A stretch of DNA of 64,000 nt from Streptomyces seoulensis (GTDB lineage Bacteria; Actinomycetota; Actinomycetes; Streptomycetales; Streptomycetaceae), in the NCBI RefSeq assembly GCF_022846655.1, contig NZ_AP025667.1, positions 1,401,001 through 1,465,000 on the forward strand, given 5' to 3'. The notes beneath the pieces are model-generated. The model saw nothing but the letters and a program-made list of their open reading frames with translations. It had not been told where the DNA came from and searched no databases. Shown here piece by piece: positions 43,512-52,272 of this stretch. Positions within the stretch are counted from its first letter, which is position 1, and each line of letters starts with the position of its first letter. The position numbers and the translations under genes are program-made.

Positions 43512-43715
43512 ATGGCGAAGGTCACCATCAGTCTGGACAGCGATCTGGCCATCGAGGTCATGCTGCTGGCCGGGACGAGGAGCCCGCAGGACGCCGTCGA
43601 GCTGATCGTCCGCGACTACCTGGCCCGGGGGCACCGCACCGAGGCCCGTACCGGTGACGCCACCGATCCGGACCGCCTCGCCGACCGGCGGTCCGCGCCG
43701 GAAGAGGGGCGATGA
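43512..43715 (+). CDS. VapB-like antitoxin-type small protein
   Basis: A 67-aa protein. The first 40 residues, with VTISLDSDLAIEVMLLAGTRSPQDAVELIVRDYL, match the ribbon-helix-helix-like pattern of VapB/DUF2191 antitoxins. The tail is polar and probably disordered. The start is ATG at 43512 with an AGGAGG site. It overlaps the next gene as ATGA, so they form a coupled pair, but the partner is an immunity-like protein rather than a PIN-domain toxin. Confidence 0.7.
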   Translation: MAKVTISLDSDLAIEVMLLAGTRSPQDAVELIVRDYLARGHRTEARTGDATDPDRLADRRSAPEEGR

Positions 43716-44251
43716 GCACCTCGGTCGTCCTGAGCAAGCAGGACCTCCGTGCGGTCACCGCGTTCGCCGCGGCCTCCGCGGAGGGCGTGCTGGGCATCTT
43801 CGAGGCTGACCGGCCGGACGATCCGCGGCCCCGGGAGGCCATCGGTGCCGCGTGGGCCTTCGCTCGGGGCGGTGAGCGTGGGAAGTCCTTGCGGGACACG
43901 GCGTGGGCGGCCCTCAAGGCGGCCAAGGACGCGCCTACGGCGGCCGGGCGGGAGGCGGCGCGGGCCGCGATGGCCGCGGCCGGTGCCGCCTATCTGCATC
44001 CGCTGGCCAAGGCCACCCAGGTCAAGCACATTCTCGGGGCCGGCGCCCATGCGGCCAGGGCGGCCGAGCTCGCCGCCGGTGACGACCGGCGCGTCGGTGC
44101 CGATCAGCTCGGACGGACGGTGCGTCGGGCCACACCGGTCGTCGTCGACGTGCTCAGGCGGTTCCCGGCCGCGCCGGACGGCGGCGGACGGGTGGGCGAG
44201 TTGATCCGCGTGCTGGACGCCGGCCTGCGCCCGCCCACCCGCACCGGGTAG
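43712..44251 (+). CDS. Imm5-like putative immunity protein
   Basis: A 179-aa Ala-rich, all-helical protein. It has the pattern of the Imm5-like family often mislabelled exonuclease SbcC in Streptomyces: RAVTAFAAASAEGVLGIFEA, DPRPREAIGAAWAFARGG, and AGAAYLHPLAKATQVKHILGAGAHAARAAELAAGDD. Such proteins are predicted to neutralise polymorphic toxins, but none is encoded here. It overlaps the VapB-like gene by four bases and its stop abuts that of nadE. Confidence 0.7.
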   Translation: MSTSVVLSKQDLRAVTAFAAASAEGVLGIFEADRPDDPRPREAIGAAWAFARGGERGKSLRDTAWAALKAAKDAPTAAGREAARAAMAAAGAAYLHPLAKATQVKHILGAGAHAARAAELAAGDDRRVGADQLGRTVRRATPVVVDVLRRFPAAPDGGGRVGELIRVLDAGLRPPTRTG

Positions 44252-46006
44252 CTACGCCCTCTCCCGCCACCCGTTGGTGATGGGCAGGCGGCGGTCCTTG
44301 CCGAAGCCCTTGGCGGAGATCTTGGTGCCCGGCGGGTACTGGCGGCGCTTGTACTCGGCGGTGTCGACCATGCGGAGGATCCTGACGACCAGGTCAGGGT
44401 CGAAGCCCGCGGCCACGATCGCGTCGGCACCCTGGTCGTGGTCCACGTACCGGTCGAGGATCGCGTCCAGCACCGGGTAGTCCGGCAGCGAGTCGGTGTC
44501 GACCTGGCCCGGGCGCAGCTCCGCGCTCGGCGGCTTGCTGATCGAGTTCTCCGGGATCGGCGGGGTCTCGCCCCGCTCCTCGGCGGCGCGGTTGCGGTAC
44601 CGGGCCAGCCGGAACACCGAGGACTTGTACACGTCCTTGATCGGGCCGTACGCGCCCACCGAGTCGCCGTACAGCGTCGAATAGCCCACCGCCAGCTCGG
44701 ACTTGTTGCCCGGCGCCAGCACGATGTGGCCCTCCTGGTTGGACACCGCCATCAGCAGCGTGCCGCGCAGCCGCGACTGGAGGTTCTCCTCCGCGAGCCC
44801 GGTCAGGCCCAGCGCGCCCATGTACGCGTCGAACATCGGCTCGATCGACACCGTGCGGAAGTTCAGCCCGGTGCGCCGGGCCAGCTCGGCCGCGTCGCCC
44901 CGGGAGTGCTCGGAGGAGTACTTCGACGGCATCGAGATGCCGTACACGTTCTCCGGCCCCACCGCGTCGCACGCGATCGCGGCCACCAGCGCCGAGTCGA
45001 TGCCGCCGGACAGACCGATCAGCACCGAGCGGAAGCCGTTCTTGGCCACGTAGGCCCGCAGGCCCGTCACCAGGGCTCCGTAGACCTCCGCGTCGTCGTC
45101 CAGCCACTTCGCGCGGCCGCCGGTGAACTCCGGTTCGTAAGCCGGCAGCGGGTCCTCGGAGAGGATCACCCGGTCGATGCGCAGACCGTCGTCGACCACG
45201 CCGGTGGGCGCCTCCGTGTCGGCGGCGGGCAGGTCCAGGTCCAGCAGCAGGCAGGTCTCCTCGAACTGCGGCGCCCGCGCGATCACCTCGCCGTCCGCGC
45301 CGACCACGATCGAGTCGCCGTCGAAGACCAGTTCGTCCTGGCCGCCGGTCATGGCGAGGTAGGCGGTGGTGCAGCCCGCCTCCTGGGCGCGCTTGCGGAC
45401 CAGCTCCAGGCGGGTGTCGTCCTTGTCCCGCTCGTACGGCGAGGCGTTCACCGAGAGCAGCAGGCCCGCGTGGGCCGAGCGGGCGGCGGGGACGCGGCCG
45501 CCGTCCTGCCAGAGGTCCTCGCAGATGGCGAGCGCCACGTCGACCCCGTGCACCCGGATCACCGGCATGGTGTCGCCGGGTACGAAGTAGCGGAACTCGT
45601 CGAAGACGCCGTAGTTCGGCAGGTGGTGCTTGGCGAAGGTGAGGGCCACCTCGCCCCGGTGCAGCACCGCCGCCGCGTTCTGCGGGGCACCGGCCGGCTG
45701 GCCGTACCGGGGCTGCGCGGTCGCCGAGCGGTCGAGGTAGCCCACGACCACCGGCACCTCGCCGAGCCCCTCCTCGGCCAGCCGGGCGGCCAGCGTGCGC
45801 ACGGCCGTGCGGGAGGCTTCGACGAAGGAGGAGCGCAGGGCGAGGTCCTCCACGGGATACCCGGTCAGCACCATCTCCGGGAACGCGACCAGATGCGCTC
45901 CCGCCTCGGCCGACCGCCGGGCCAGGCGGAGGACCGACTCGGTGTTGCCGGCGATGTCGCCGACCCGGGCATCGATCTGATTCAGGGCGAGACGAAGTTG
46001 AGGCAC
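44252..46006 (-). CDS. nadE: Glutamine-dependent NAD+ synthetase
   Basis: A 584-aa two-domain enzyme that converts nicotinate adenine dinucleotide to NAD using ATP and glutamine. The N-terminal nitrilase-like glutaminase has FPEMVLTGYP (catalytic Glu), KHHLPNYGVFDE (Lys) and AICEDLWQ (Cys). The C-terminal synthetase has the PP-loop SGGIDSALVAA near residue 330. The start is GTG at 46006, with a TACACT hexamer six bases upstream (leaderless-type). A TTG/ATG further upstream would add residues not typical of the family. Confidence 0.95.
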   Translation of the reverse strand: MPQLRLALNQIDARVGDIAGNTESVLRLARRSAEAGAHLVAFPEMVLTGYPVEDLALRSSFVEASRTAVRTLAARLAEEGLGEVPVVVGYLDRSATAQPRYGQPAGAPQNAAAVLHRGEVALTFAKHHLPNYGVFDEFRYFVPGDTMPVIRVHGVDVALAICEDLWQDGGRVPAARSAHAGLLLSVNASPYERDKDDTRLELVRKRAQEAGCTTAYLAMTGGQDELVFDGDSIVVGADGEVIARAPQFEETCLLLDLDLPAADTEAPTGVVDDGLRIDRVILSEDPLPAYEPEFTGGRAKWLDDDAEVYGALVTGLRAYVAKNGFRSVLIGLSGGIDSALVAAIACDAVGPENVYGISMPSKYSSEHSRGDAAELARRTGLNFRTVSIEPMFDAYMGALGLTGLAEENLQSRLRGTLLMAVSNQEGHIVLAPGNKSELAVGYSTLYGDSVGAYGPIKDVYKSSVFRLARYRNRAAEERGETPPIPENSISKPPSAELRPGQVDTDSLPDYPVLDAILDRYVDHDQGADAIVAAGFDPDLVVRILRMVDTAEYKRRQYPPGTKISAKGFGKDRRLPITNGWRERA

Positions 46007-46038
46007 CCCGCCAGTGTAATCGTCACTCAGACGCGATG

Positions 46039-46071
46039 GGGGGCGTGGAGTGTCCGACACTCCACGCCCCC
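46039..46071 (-). terminator. Perfect 16-bp hairpin after the sedolisin gene
   Basis: GGGGGCGTGGAGTGTC and GACACTCCACGCCCCC are perfect inverted copies around one C. It lies 18 bases after the sedolisin stop and 30 bases upstream of the nadE start. Confidence 0.85.
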
Positions 46072-46089
46072 GTCACCGGCTGATGCCGA

Positions 46090-48054
46090 TCAGTGGCCCT
46101 TGTACGACTGCACGTAGCCGTTCGCGGGCGAGCCCACGCCGGTCACGTCGTCGTAGCCCTTGACCGCGTGCAGCGAACTGTCCTTGCCGAGGCTGCGGAC
46201 CGAGACGGCCAGGCCGCCGGAGGCGTCCAGACCGTTCACGAAGTCGGTACGGGCCACCGCCAGGCCGGAGCCGGTCGGGTTGTCGGTGACGTCGTGGAAG
46301 ACGCCCGTCTTGCCGTACCGCTGGTAGATCGACGGGTTGGCGAAGCCGATCGCCTTGCCGCCGCGCGCCTCCTGGGCCAGCGCCTGCACGGCCGCGATCA
46401 CCGGCGCGGCCAGCGAGGTGCCGCCGATGCGGTACTCGCTGTAGCGCTGGGACCCGTCCGGGAAGGTCTGGCTCTGGCCGACCAGGAAGCCGGTGTTCGG
46501 GTCGGCGATGGCCGCGATGTCCGGGACGACGCGGTTGCCGGCCTTGTTGTTGGCCGTGGCCAGCTTCTTCGGGACGATGCCCTGCTGGTAGTACGGCTGC
46601 GGCACGGTCTTACTGGTGCCGCCGCCCGCGCCCGAGGTGAAGGCGCCGGGGAAGGCGTCCCAGCTCTTGCCGTCGGCCGACAGGGTGGCCTTCTCGGTGC
46701 CCCAGCCGGTCTCCCACTGGTACTTGTCGCCCTTGCCGACCGCCAGCGAGGTACCGCCGACCGCCGTCACCCAGGCCGAGTTGGCGGGGGTGTCGACCTG
46801 CTTCACGCCCGGCTCGGTGTCCGTGGCGGTGCCGGCCACCTCGTCACCGTCGTCGCCGGAGGAGAAGTAGAAGCCGATGCCCTCCACCGCGCCGAACTGG
46901 AACACCTGGTCGTAGGCGGCGGCCAGGTCCGGCGTCTGGTTGGCCTCGATGTCGCCCCAGGAGTTGGAGACGATGTCGGCCAGGTGGTTGTCGACGACCT
47001 TGCTGAGCGAGTCCAGCAGGTCGTCGTCGAGGCAGGACGCGGCGCCCACGTAGGTGACGTCCGCGTTCGGCGCCACGGCGTGCACGGCCTCGACGTCGAG
47101 GGTCTCCTCGCCGTACCAGCCGGCCGCCCCGCACTCGTCGGCCCCGGTGTGCGTGTACTTCTTCGGCAGCACCTGGTGGAGCTGGCCGGTCTTCCACGCC
47201 GCGTCGCCGTTCTTCTTGGCGTAGGTGCCCGCGTCGAAGGCGATGGTCGGCGAGGCGTACGCGTCCGTGATGGCGACGCGCACGTGCTTGCCGGTGTACT
47301 TGCCCGCGCCGTAGGCCGCGCGGAGCTGCTTGCCGGTGTAGCCCTTGACCGCGTACGGGATCTTGTGGCCGTACGCGCCCGGCAGGCTGCTCGCTATGTT
47401 CGAGCCGAAGTAGCTCGAGAACGGACCGGCGTTCTTGAACACCGCTTCCGGCGGCGGCAGTTGGCTGTCGTGCTTGGCCTTGTGCGGCGCGTTGTCCAGG
47501 CCGGTCACGGTGAGCACGGCGCCCTCGAGGGACGCGGGCGCGGACGCGGTCTTCGCCGGGGCACGGTAAGTCCGGGCGCCCTTGGTGTAGTTGTGGAGCT
47601 GGGTGCCGAACGCCTTCTCGGCGGCGGCCACGTCACCGGAGACGGAGACGTAGTGCGCGGTGACCCCGGTGACCGTCAGACCGGCCGACTTCAGCCAGGA
47701 CTTGACGGCGGCCACCTGGGCCTTGGTGGCCCCGAAGCGGGCCTGCGCCTGCTTGGCGCCGAGGTGCTTGCCGTACAGCGGCGAGGCCGGGTCGGAGACG
47801 GCCTTGGCGTAGGCCGCCAGCCCGGCCGCGTCCCGCCCGGCCAGGTAGACGCGGGCGTCGACGCGGGCGCTGTCGGCGGCGGCGCCCTTGTCCGCCTTCG
47901 CCGTGGCCCACAGCGGCCGGGTGCCGGTCAGCGTGTTGCGCGCCGGGCCGTCCGCGTGGGCCGCGGGTATGCCGAGCGCCAGCGCCCCGGCGATCATCGG
48001 CAGCGTCGCCGCCATGCTCACACCGGCGCGCGTCTTGGCGCGATTGGATCTCAT
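46090..48054 (-). CDS. Secreted S53 family peptidase (sedolisin/pro-kumamolisin)
   Basis: A 654-aa secreted acid protease. A signal peptide (cut near residue 34, AHA-DG) precedes a pro-domain to about 190 (pro-kumamolisin: SPLYGKHLGAKQAQARFG). The catalytic domain has the Glu/Asp pair in EETLDVE near 318, the oxyanion Asp in SNSWGD near 366 and the nucleophile Ser in GGTSLAAP near 545. All sedolisin catalytic residues are present. The start is ATG at 48054, with an AGGGGG site. A 13-nt palindrome lies 14 bases upstream, and a strong terminator follows. Confidence 0.93.
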   Translation of the reverse strand: MRSNRAKTRAGVSMAATLPMIAGALALGIPAAHADGPARNTLTGTRPLWATAKADKGAAADSARVDARVYLAGRDAAGLAAYAKAVSDPASPLYGKHLGAKQAQARFGATKAQVAAVKSWLKSAGLTVTGVTAHYVSVSGDVAAAEKAFGTQLHNYTKGARTYRAPAKTASAPASLEGAVLTVTGLDNAPHKAKHDSQLPPPEAVFKNAGPFSSYFGSNIASSLPGAYGHKIPYAVKGYTGKQLRAAYGAGKYTGKHVRVAITDAYASPTIAFDAGTYAKKNGDAAWKTGQLHQVLPKKYTHTGADECGAAGWYGEETLDVEAVHAVAPNADVTYVGAASCLDDDLLDSLSKVVDNHLADIVSNSWGDIEANQTPDLAAAYDQVFQFGAVEGIGFYFSSGDDGDEVAGTATDTEPGVKQVDTPANSAWVTAVGGTSLAVGKGDKYQWETGWGTEKATLSADGKSWDAFPGAFTSGAGGGTSKTVPQPYYQQGIVPKKLATANNKAGNRVVPDIAAIADPNTGFLVGQSQTFPDGSQRYSEYRIGGTSLAAPVIAAVQALAQEARGGKAIGFANPSIYQRYGKTGVFHDVTDNPTGSGLAVARTDFVNGLDASGGLAVSVRSLGKDSSLHAVKGYDDVTGVGSPANGYVQSYKGH

Positions 48055-48067
48055 AGAACCCCCTGCG

Positions 48068-48080
48068 ATGCGTTACGCAT
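48068..48080 (-). promoter_or_regulatory. Palindrome near the sedolisin start
   Basis: ATGCGT-T-ACGCAT is a perfect 6-bp dyad 14 bases upstream of the sedolisin start codon, next to the ribosome site. It may be an operator or a transcript-level element; it partly overlaps TGCATGCATG. Confidence 0.35.
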
Positions 48081-48252
48081 GCATGTCGTGGTCGGTACGT
48101 CGCGGATGCGCGCCGGTGAAGCGGCGGTGTCGACCGGCGTGGAGATCGCACGATGGGGGCCACTCTGGCCGATGAACCGTTCATGTCAGGGGAAGCAAAA
48201 GGTCAAGAGAGGCTCAAGTAACCATGAAAAGAGCGGACTTAATCGGGAGCCG

Positions 48253-48885
48253 TCACGAACGGGCGTGTGCTCCCCGCTTCTTGAGCATGTCCGCCATCAG
48301 CCGGATCTCGGACCGCTGGGCGTCGACCATCCCCTGCGCGAGCCGCCTCTCGGGCCCCACCGCACAGCGGGCCACGCACCCCTCGGCCATGTGCACCCCG
48401 CCCTTGTGGTGCTCCGTCATGAGCTGGAGGTAGAACACCTCCGCCGCACGCCCCTCGAGCGAACCCAGCTTGCGCAGATCGGAGTTGGTCGCCATGCCCG
48501 GCATCAGCGCGCCGTCCTGCCCCGGCGGCATGTCACCCATGCCCATCCAGGTCATCGGCGGCTTCGCGGACACCTTCGGCAGCCCCCACAGATCCAGCCA
48601 GCCCAGCAGCATCCCGCGCTGGTTGGCCTGGGTCTGCGCGATGTCGTACGCGAGCCGCCGCACCTCCTCGTCGCCGGTCCGGTCCCGCACGAGGTACGAC
48701 ATCTCCACGGCCTGCTGATGGTGCACGGCCATGTCCCGGGCGAACCCCGCGTCGGCCGACTCCGCGCCCGGCACCCGTACGGCGACGGAGTCACCGTCCC
48801 CGCCGGCCGCGTAACCCCCGGCCCCCGCCGCGAGGACGGCCAGGACGGCGGCACCGGCCGCCGCCCCAGCGTAACCGCGCCTCAC
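48253..48885 (-). CDS. DUF305 domain protein (His/Met-rich, exported)
   Basis: A 210-aa protein. A signal/anchor helix spans about residues 5-28. The DUF305 domain has the paired motifs DMAVHHQQAVEMS and MTEHHKGGVHMA, plus a Met-rich loop (MTWMGMGDMPPGQDGALMPGM). His and Met arrangement suggests metal, perhaps copper, binding outside the membrane. The start is GTG at 48885, overlapping the stop of the DUF3105 gene as GTGA, so the two are coupled. Confidence 0.88.
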   Translation of the reverse strand: MRRGYAGAAAGAAVLAVLAAGAGGYAAGGDGDSVAVRVPGAESADAGFARDMAVHHQQAVEMSYLVRDRTGDEEVRRLAYDIAQTQANQRGMLLGWLDLWGLPKVSAKPPMTWMGMGDMPPGQDGALMPGMATNSDLRKLGSLEGRAAEVFYLQLMTEHHKGGVHMAEGCVARCAVGPERRLAQGMVDAQRSEIRLMADMLKKRGAHARS

Positions 48886-49571
48886 TTCATGACCCCGCCG
48901 GTGCAGGAGGCGCCCGGCTCCGGGGTCTGCTTGCCCTGCACATAGGCGGCGAAGAACTTGTCCACCTCGGGATCGGAGGCGCTCTTCACGCTCACCTGAT
49001 GCCCCCAGGCCGACAGCACCAGCGGCGCGTCCTGGTCCGCGTACGGGCTCATCAGCGAGTACGGCGTCCGCTTCACCTTCGCCGCGAGCGCGTCCACGTC
49101 CGCCTTCTCCGCCTTGCCGGTGTACGTCACCCAGACCGCGCCGTGCTCCAGCGCGTGCACCGCGTTCTCGTCGCGCACCGGCTCCTTGTAGACGTCGCCG
49201 TTGCAGTTGAGCCACACCGGGTTGTGGTTCCCGCCGACCGGCGGATGCATCGGGTACGTCACCTTGGCGGTGACATGGGTCCGCGACAGCTTGCCGGACC
49301 AGGTGCGCACCCCGTCCGCGCCGGTGGTGAAGTGGCCGGAGCCGCCCTTGGCGTCGCCGCTCGCGGCGGTGTCCTTCTCCTTGCCCTCCTTGCCCGAGTC
49401 CGACTGGGAGCGCACCAGCACCACCCCGCCCACGACCAGCCCGGCGACGACCACCACGCTCGCGGCGATGGCCAGCACCCGGTTCCGGCGCCCTCGGGCA
49501 CGCTCGGCGCGCCGCATCTCCTCTATGCGCGCGGCGCGCGCGGAGGCGGGGCTGTGCTGGTCGGTACCCAT
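48882..49571 (-). CDS. DUF3105 domain protein (membrane-anchored)
   Basis: A 229-aa protein with a basic, Arg-rich N-terminus, one membrane helix (about residues 32-54) and a DUF3105 domain outside. The domain has TYPMHPPVGGNHNPVWLNC, HALEHGAVWVTY and a terminal ASCTGG. The His-rich HxxPxxGxH pattern resembles metal-binding sites. It is the first gene of a coupled pair with the DUF305 protein. The start is ATG at 49571. The pair is common in actinobacteria and its role is unknown. Confidence 0.88.
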   Translation of the reverse strand: MGTDQHSPASARAARIEEMRRAERARGRRNRVLAIAASVVVVAGLVVGGVVLVRSQSDSGKEGKEKDTAASGDAKGGSGHFTTGADGVRTWSGKLSRTHVTAKVTYPMHPPVGGNHNPVWLNCNGDVYKEPVRDENAVHALEHGAVWVTYTGKAEKADVDALAAKVKRTPYSLMSPYADQDAPLVLSAWGHQVSVKSASDPEVDKFFAAYVQGKQTPEPGASCTGGVMK

Positions 49572-49908
49572 GGGGCGTGTCCTTCCTCAGGAGCGGTCTC
49601 GGGGTCCGCTGATCGTAATGGGGCGGGCGCGGCACGGGGGAGGGATGTGCGACAACCGGATAATTCGCGGCGGTGGCCGGCGGCCGGCCGTGCCCGTTCC
49701 GCGGCCATGACGGAAGGGCCGATGAACATGCAAGATGGGCGGCAGGGCGGTACATCCCCCGCAGCGGATCGTTCAGGCCGGGTACGTCCGGCCGATCAAG
49801 GTCCGCAACGCGCACGAAATGCCGATGTGGTGGGATGCTCAGGTGCCGACCGCCTCTCGTCGCACACACGGACAGGCGGCCTGACCAGCAAGGATGGGGA
49901 AGCGGAAG
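49572..49908. other. Intergenic region between DUF3105 (-) and glnA2 (+)
   Basis: These 337 bases are the divergent promoter region. An AT-rich ATAATT hexamer near 49662 could be a -10. No sequence matching the GlnR box pattern was recognised, and no convincing gene or RNA is seen. Confidence 0.4.
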
Positions 49909-51270
49909 ATGGACAAGCAGCAGGAGTTCGTGCTCCGGACCTTGGAGGAGCGCGACATCCGGTTCGTACGCCTGTGGTTCACGGACGTGCTGGGCTTCCT
50001 CAAGTCCGTCGCCGTGGCCCCCGCCGAGCTGGAGCAGGCGTTCGACGAGGGCATCGGCTTCGACGGCTCGGCCATCGAGGGCTTCGCCCGCGTCTACGAG
50101 TCCGACATGATCGCCAAGCCGGACCCGTCCACGTTCCAGGTCCTGCCCTGGCGCGCCGAGGCCCCCGGCACGGCCCGCATGTTCTGCGACATCCTGATGC
50201 CGGACGGCTCCCCGTCCTTCGCCGACCCGCGCTACGTCCTCAAGCGGGCGCTGGCCCGCACCTCCGACCTGGGCTTCACCTTCTACACCCACCCGGAGAT
50301 CGAGTTCTTCCTGCTGAAGAACAAGCCGACGGACGGCAGCCGCCCGACCCCGGCCGACAACTCCGGCTACTTCGACCACACCCCGCAGAACGTCGGCATG
50401 GACTTCCGCCGCCAGGCGATCACCATGCTGGAGTCGATGGGCATCTCGGTGGAGTTCTCCCACCACGAGGGCGGCCCCGGCCAGCAGGAGATCGACCTGC
50501 GCTACGCCGACGCCCTCTCCACGGCGGACAACATCATGACGTTCCGCCTGGTCATGAAGCAGGTCGCGCTGGAGCAGGGGGTCCAGGCGACCTTCATGCC
50601 GAAGCCGTTCTCGGAGTTCCCCGGCTCGGGCATGCACACCCACCTGTCCCTCTTCGAGGGCGACCGGAACGCGTTCTACGAGTCCGGCTCGGAGTACCAG
50701 CTCTCCAAGGTCGGCCGCTCCTTCATCGCGGGCCTGCTGCGGCACGCGGCGGAGATCTCGGCGGTCACCAACCAGTGGGTGAACTCCTACAAGCGCATCT
50801 GGGGCGGCTCGGAGCGCACGGCCGGCGCGGGCGGCGAGGCCCCCTCCTACATCTGCTGGGGCCACAACAACCGCTCGGCCCTGGTCCGGGTCCCGATGTA
50901 CAAGCCCGGCAAGACCGGCTCGGCGCGGGTGGAGGTCCGCTCCCTGGACTCGGGCGCCAACCCGTACCTCGCCTACGCCGTCCTCCTGGCCGCCGGCCTG
51001 AAGGGCATCGAGGAGGGCTACGAGCTCCCGCCGGGCGCCGAGGACGACGTCTGGGCCCTCTCCGACGCGGAACGCCGAGCCATGGGCATCGAACCCCTCC
51101 CCCAGAACCTGGGCGAGGCCCTGACCCTCATGGAGCGCAGCGACCTGGTGGCCGAGACCCTGGGCGAGCACGTCTTCGACTTCTTCCTGCGGAACAAGCG
51201 GCAGGAGTGGGAGGAGTACAGGTCGGAGGTCACGGCCTTCGAACTCCGCAAGAACCTTCCGGTGCTGTAG
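49909..51270 (+). CDS. glnA2: GlnA2-type glutamine synthetase-like ligase
   Basis: A 453-aa protein of the glutamine synthetase type I fold. It shows FTDVLGFLKSV, the metal Glu in HPEIEFFLL, the GIxVEFSHHEGGPGQQEIDLRY block, MPKPFSEFPGSGMHTHLSL and KRIWGGSERT. The adenylylation segment NLYDLP of GlnA1 is absent, so GlnE should not modify it. It best matches Streptomyces GlnA2 (SCO2241-type), reported as a gamma-glutamylpolyamine synthetase in polyamine use rather than ammonium assimilation; that specificity is inferred from resemblance. The start is ATG at 49909. A terminator follows. Confidence 0.88.
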   Translation: MDKQQEFVLRTLEERDIRFVRLWFTDVLGFLKSVAVAPAELEQAFDEGIGFDGSAIEGFARVYESDMIAKPDPSTFQVLPWRAEAPGTARMFCDILMPDGSPSFADPRYVLKRALARTSDLGFTFYTHPEIEFFLLKNKPTDGSRPTPADNSGYFDHTPQNVGMDFRRQAITMLESMGISVEFSHHEGGPGQQEIDLRYADALSTADNIMTFRLVMKQVALEQGVQATFMPKPFSEFPGSGMHTHLSLFEGDRNAFYESGSEYQLSKVGRSFIAGLLRHAAEISAVTNQWVNSYKRIWGGSERTAGAGGEAPSYICWGHNNRSALVRVPMYKPGKTGSARVEVRSLDSGANPYLAYAVLLAAGLKGIEEGYELPPGAEDDVWALSDAERRAMGIEPLPQNLGEALTLMERSDLVAETLGEHVFDFFLRNKRQEWEEYRSEVTAFELRKNLPVL

Positions 51271-51304
51271 GCGCAGCTCAGAGCGGTCTTCGGGGCGTGT
51301 CCGC

Positions 51305-51341
51305 CCGTGGGGTCGATGGTCCGGCACCGCCGACCCCACGG
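51305..51341 (+). terminator. glnA2 terminator
   Basis: CCGTGGGGTCG pairs perfectly with CGACCCCACGG around a 15-base loop, 35 bases after the glnA2 stop. Confidence 0.7.
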
Positions 51342-51418
51342 TGTCTCATCCCTCCCGGACCGCCTGCGCCGGAGCCCGTACCGACCCTGGCCGACCGTGA
51401 GTCCGGCTGGGGCGGCGG

Positions 51419-52261
51419 TCAGGCCGTGGGCCGGTCCAGACGGGTCATGATCTCCCGGTGGAGGGCGGCGGTCGAGGCGGCCACGACGGACTGCCGTCGG
51501 ACCACGCCTCGGGCGAGGGAACGGGCGATACCGGGAAAGTCGACCGGCTCTCCGCGGCCGTCGGTGACGGTGCCTCCTGCCTGCTCGACCATCTGATAGG
51601 CCAGTGCTTCGTAGAAGGGCTGGCCCACGACGTCGTCCACGAATCCGTCGATCTCGCCGAAGCCGAGCCTGGCCGCGGTGATGGCGCCGTCGATGGTCGT
51701 CACCATGCCGGCGTCGGCGAGCAGGCGAGGGGGCGAGGACGCACGTCGCTTCGCCTTCAGGAGTGAGACGACGATGAACGCGTCCTTGACCTCCTGCACA
51801 TCGGAAACCCCTGCGGCCCGCTGGGCGTCCGGGGCAGGCGGCCAGAGAGTCTGCGTCTTCCCGCCGGCTTCCGCGTGGAGGATGCGACGCACCTGGAGGT
51901 CCGCGATCGCACCCGCGACGAATGTCCCGTCGGCCGCGTGCTCGTAGGCCGCGACGGCGGATTCCCGGAATCCGCGGAACGTCAGGGTGGTGTTGCAGTA
52001 CGGATCGCAGACGAGGAGTCTTTCCTCGTCGCCGAGGACGACCAGGCCGCGTTCTTCCGAGTAGACGGTGCCCCGGTAGCCGATCTCGTCGAGAGTCTCG
52101 AAGAGAATGGCCTCGGCGCTCACATCCACCTCGTGCGCGGTGTGCTCGTCCCCCTTGTCGGCTACGACCGGGCCGAGCTTCTCCACCTCTGCCGGATCCT
52201 GCAGCAGGGGACGCAGCTTCTCGGAGATCCGGTGGACGACGGCAAGTGCGGCGCTTTGCAT
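51419..52261 (-). CDS. Divergent inositol-monophosphatase-fold protein
   Basis: A 280-aa soluble protein. The fold is suggested by SEERG (about 69-72), LLVCDPYCNTTLTFRG (82-97) and FYEALAYQMVEQAGGTVTD (216-234), which line up with the IMPase motifs for Glu, DPIDGT and WDxAAG. Asp86 is kept, but the second metal Asp of DGT is Cys89-Asn90, and the WD Asp is Glu218. Metal chemistry is therefore altered or lost, and the protein may be a different phosphatase or a binding protein. It lies 11 bases after the membrane protein gene in the same operon, and local GC is lower than in the flanking core genes. Confidence 0.65.
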   Translation of the reverse strand: MQSAALAVVHRISEKLRPLLQDPAEVEKLGPVVADKGDEHTAHEVDVSAEAILFETLDEIGYRGTVYSEERGLVVLGDEERLLVCDPYCNTTLTFRGFRESAVAAYEHAADGTFVAGAIADLQVRRILHAEAGGKTQTLWPPAPDAQRAAGVSDVQEVKDAFIVVSLLKAKRRASSPPRLLADAGMVTTIDGAITAARLGFGEIDGFVDDVVGQPFYEALAYQMVEQAGGTVTDGRGEPVDFPGIARSLARGVVRRQSVVAASTAALHREIMTRLDRPTA

Positions 52262-52272
52262 GAACTACTCAC

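Noticed and set aside
49572..49908. GlnR binding box upstream of glnA2
   Set aside because: I looked for the GTnAC-N6-GAAAC-like pattern and found no acceptable match, so nitrogen control by GlnR is not claimed.
48253..51339. A 1028-codon minus-strand frame joining the DUF305 protein to sequence opposite glnA2
   Set aside because: Only the last 210 codons are the DUF305 protein; the rest is antisense to glnA2 and the DUF3105 region.
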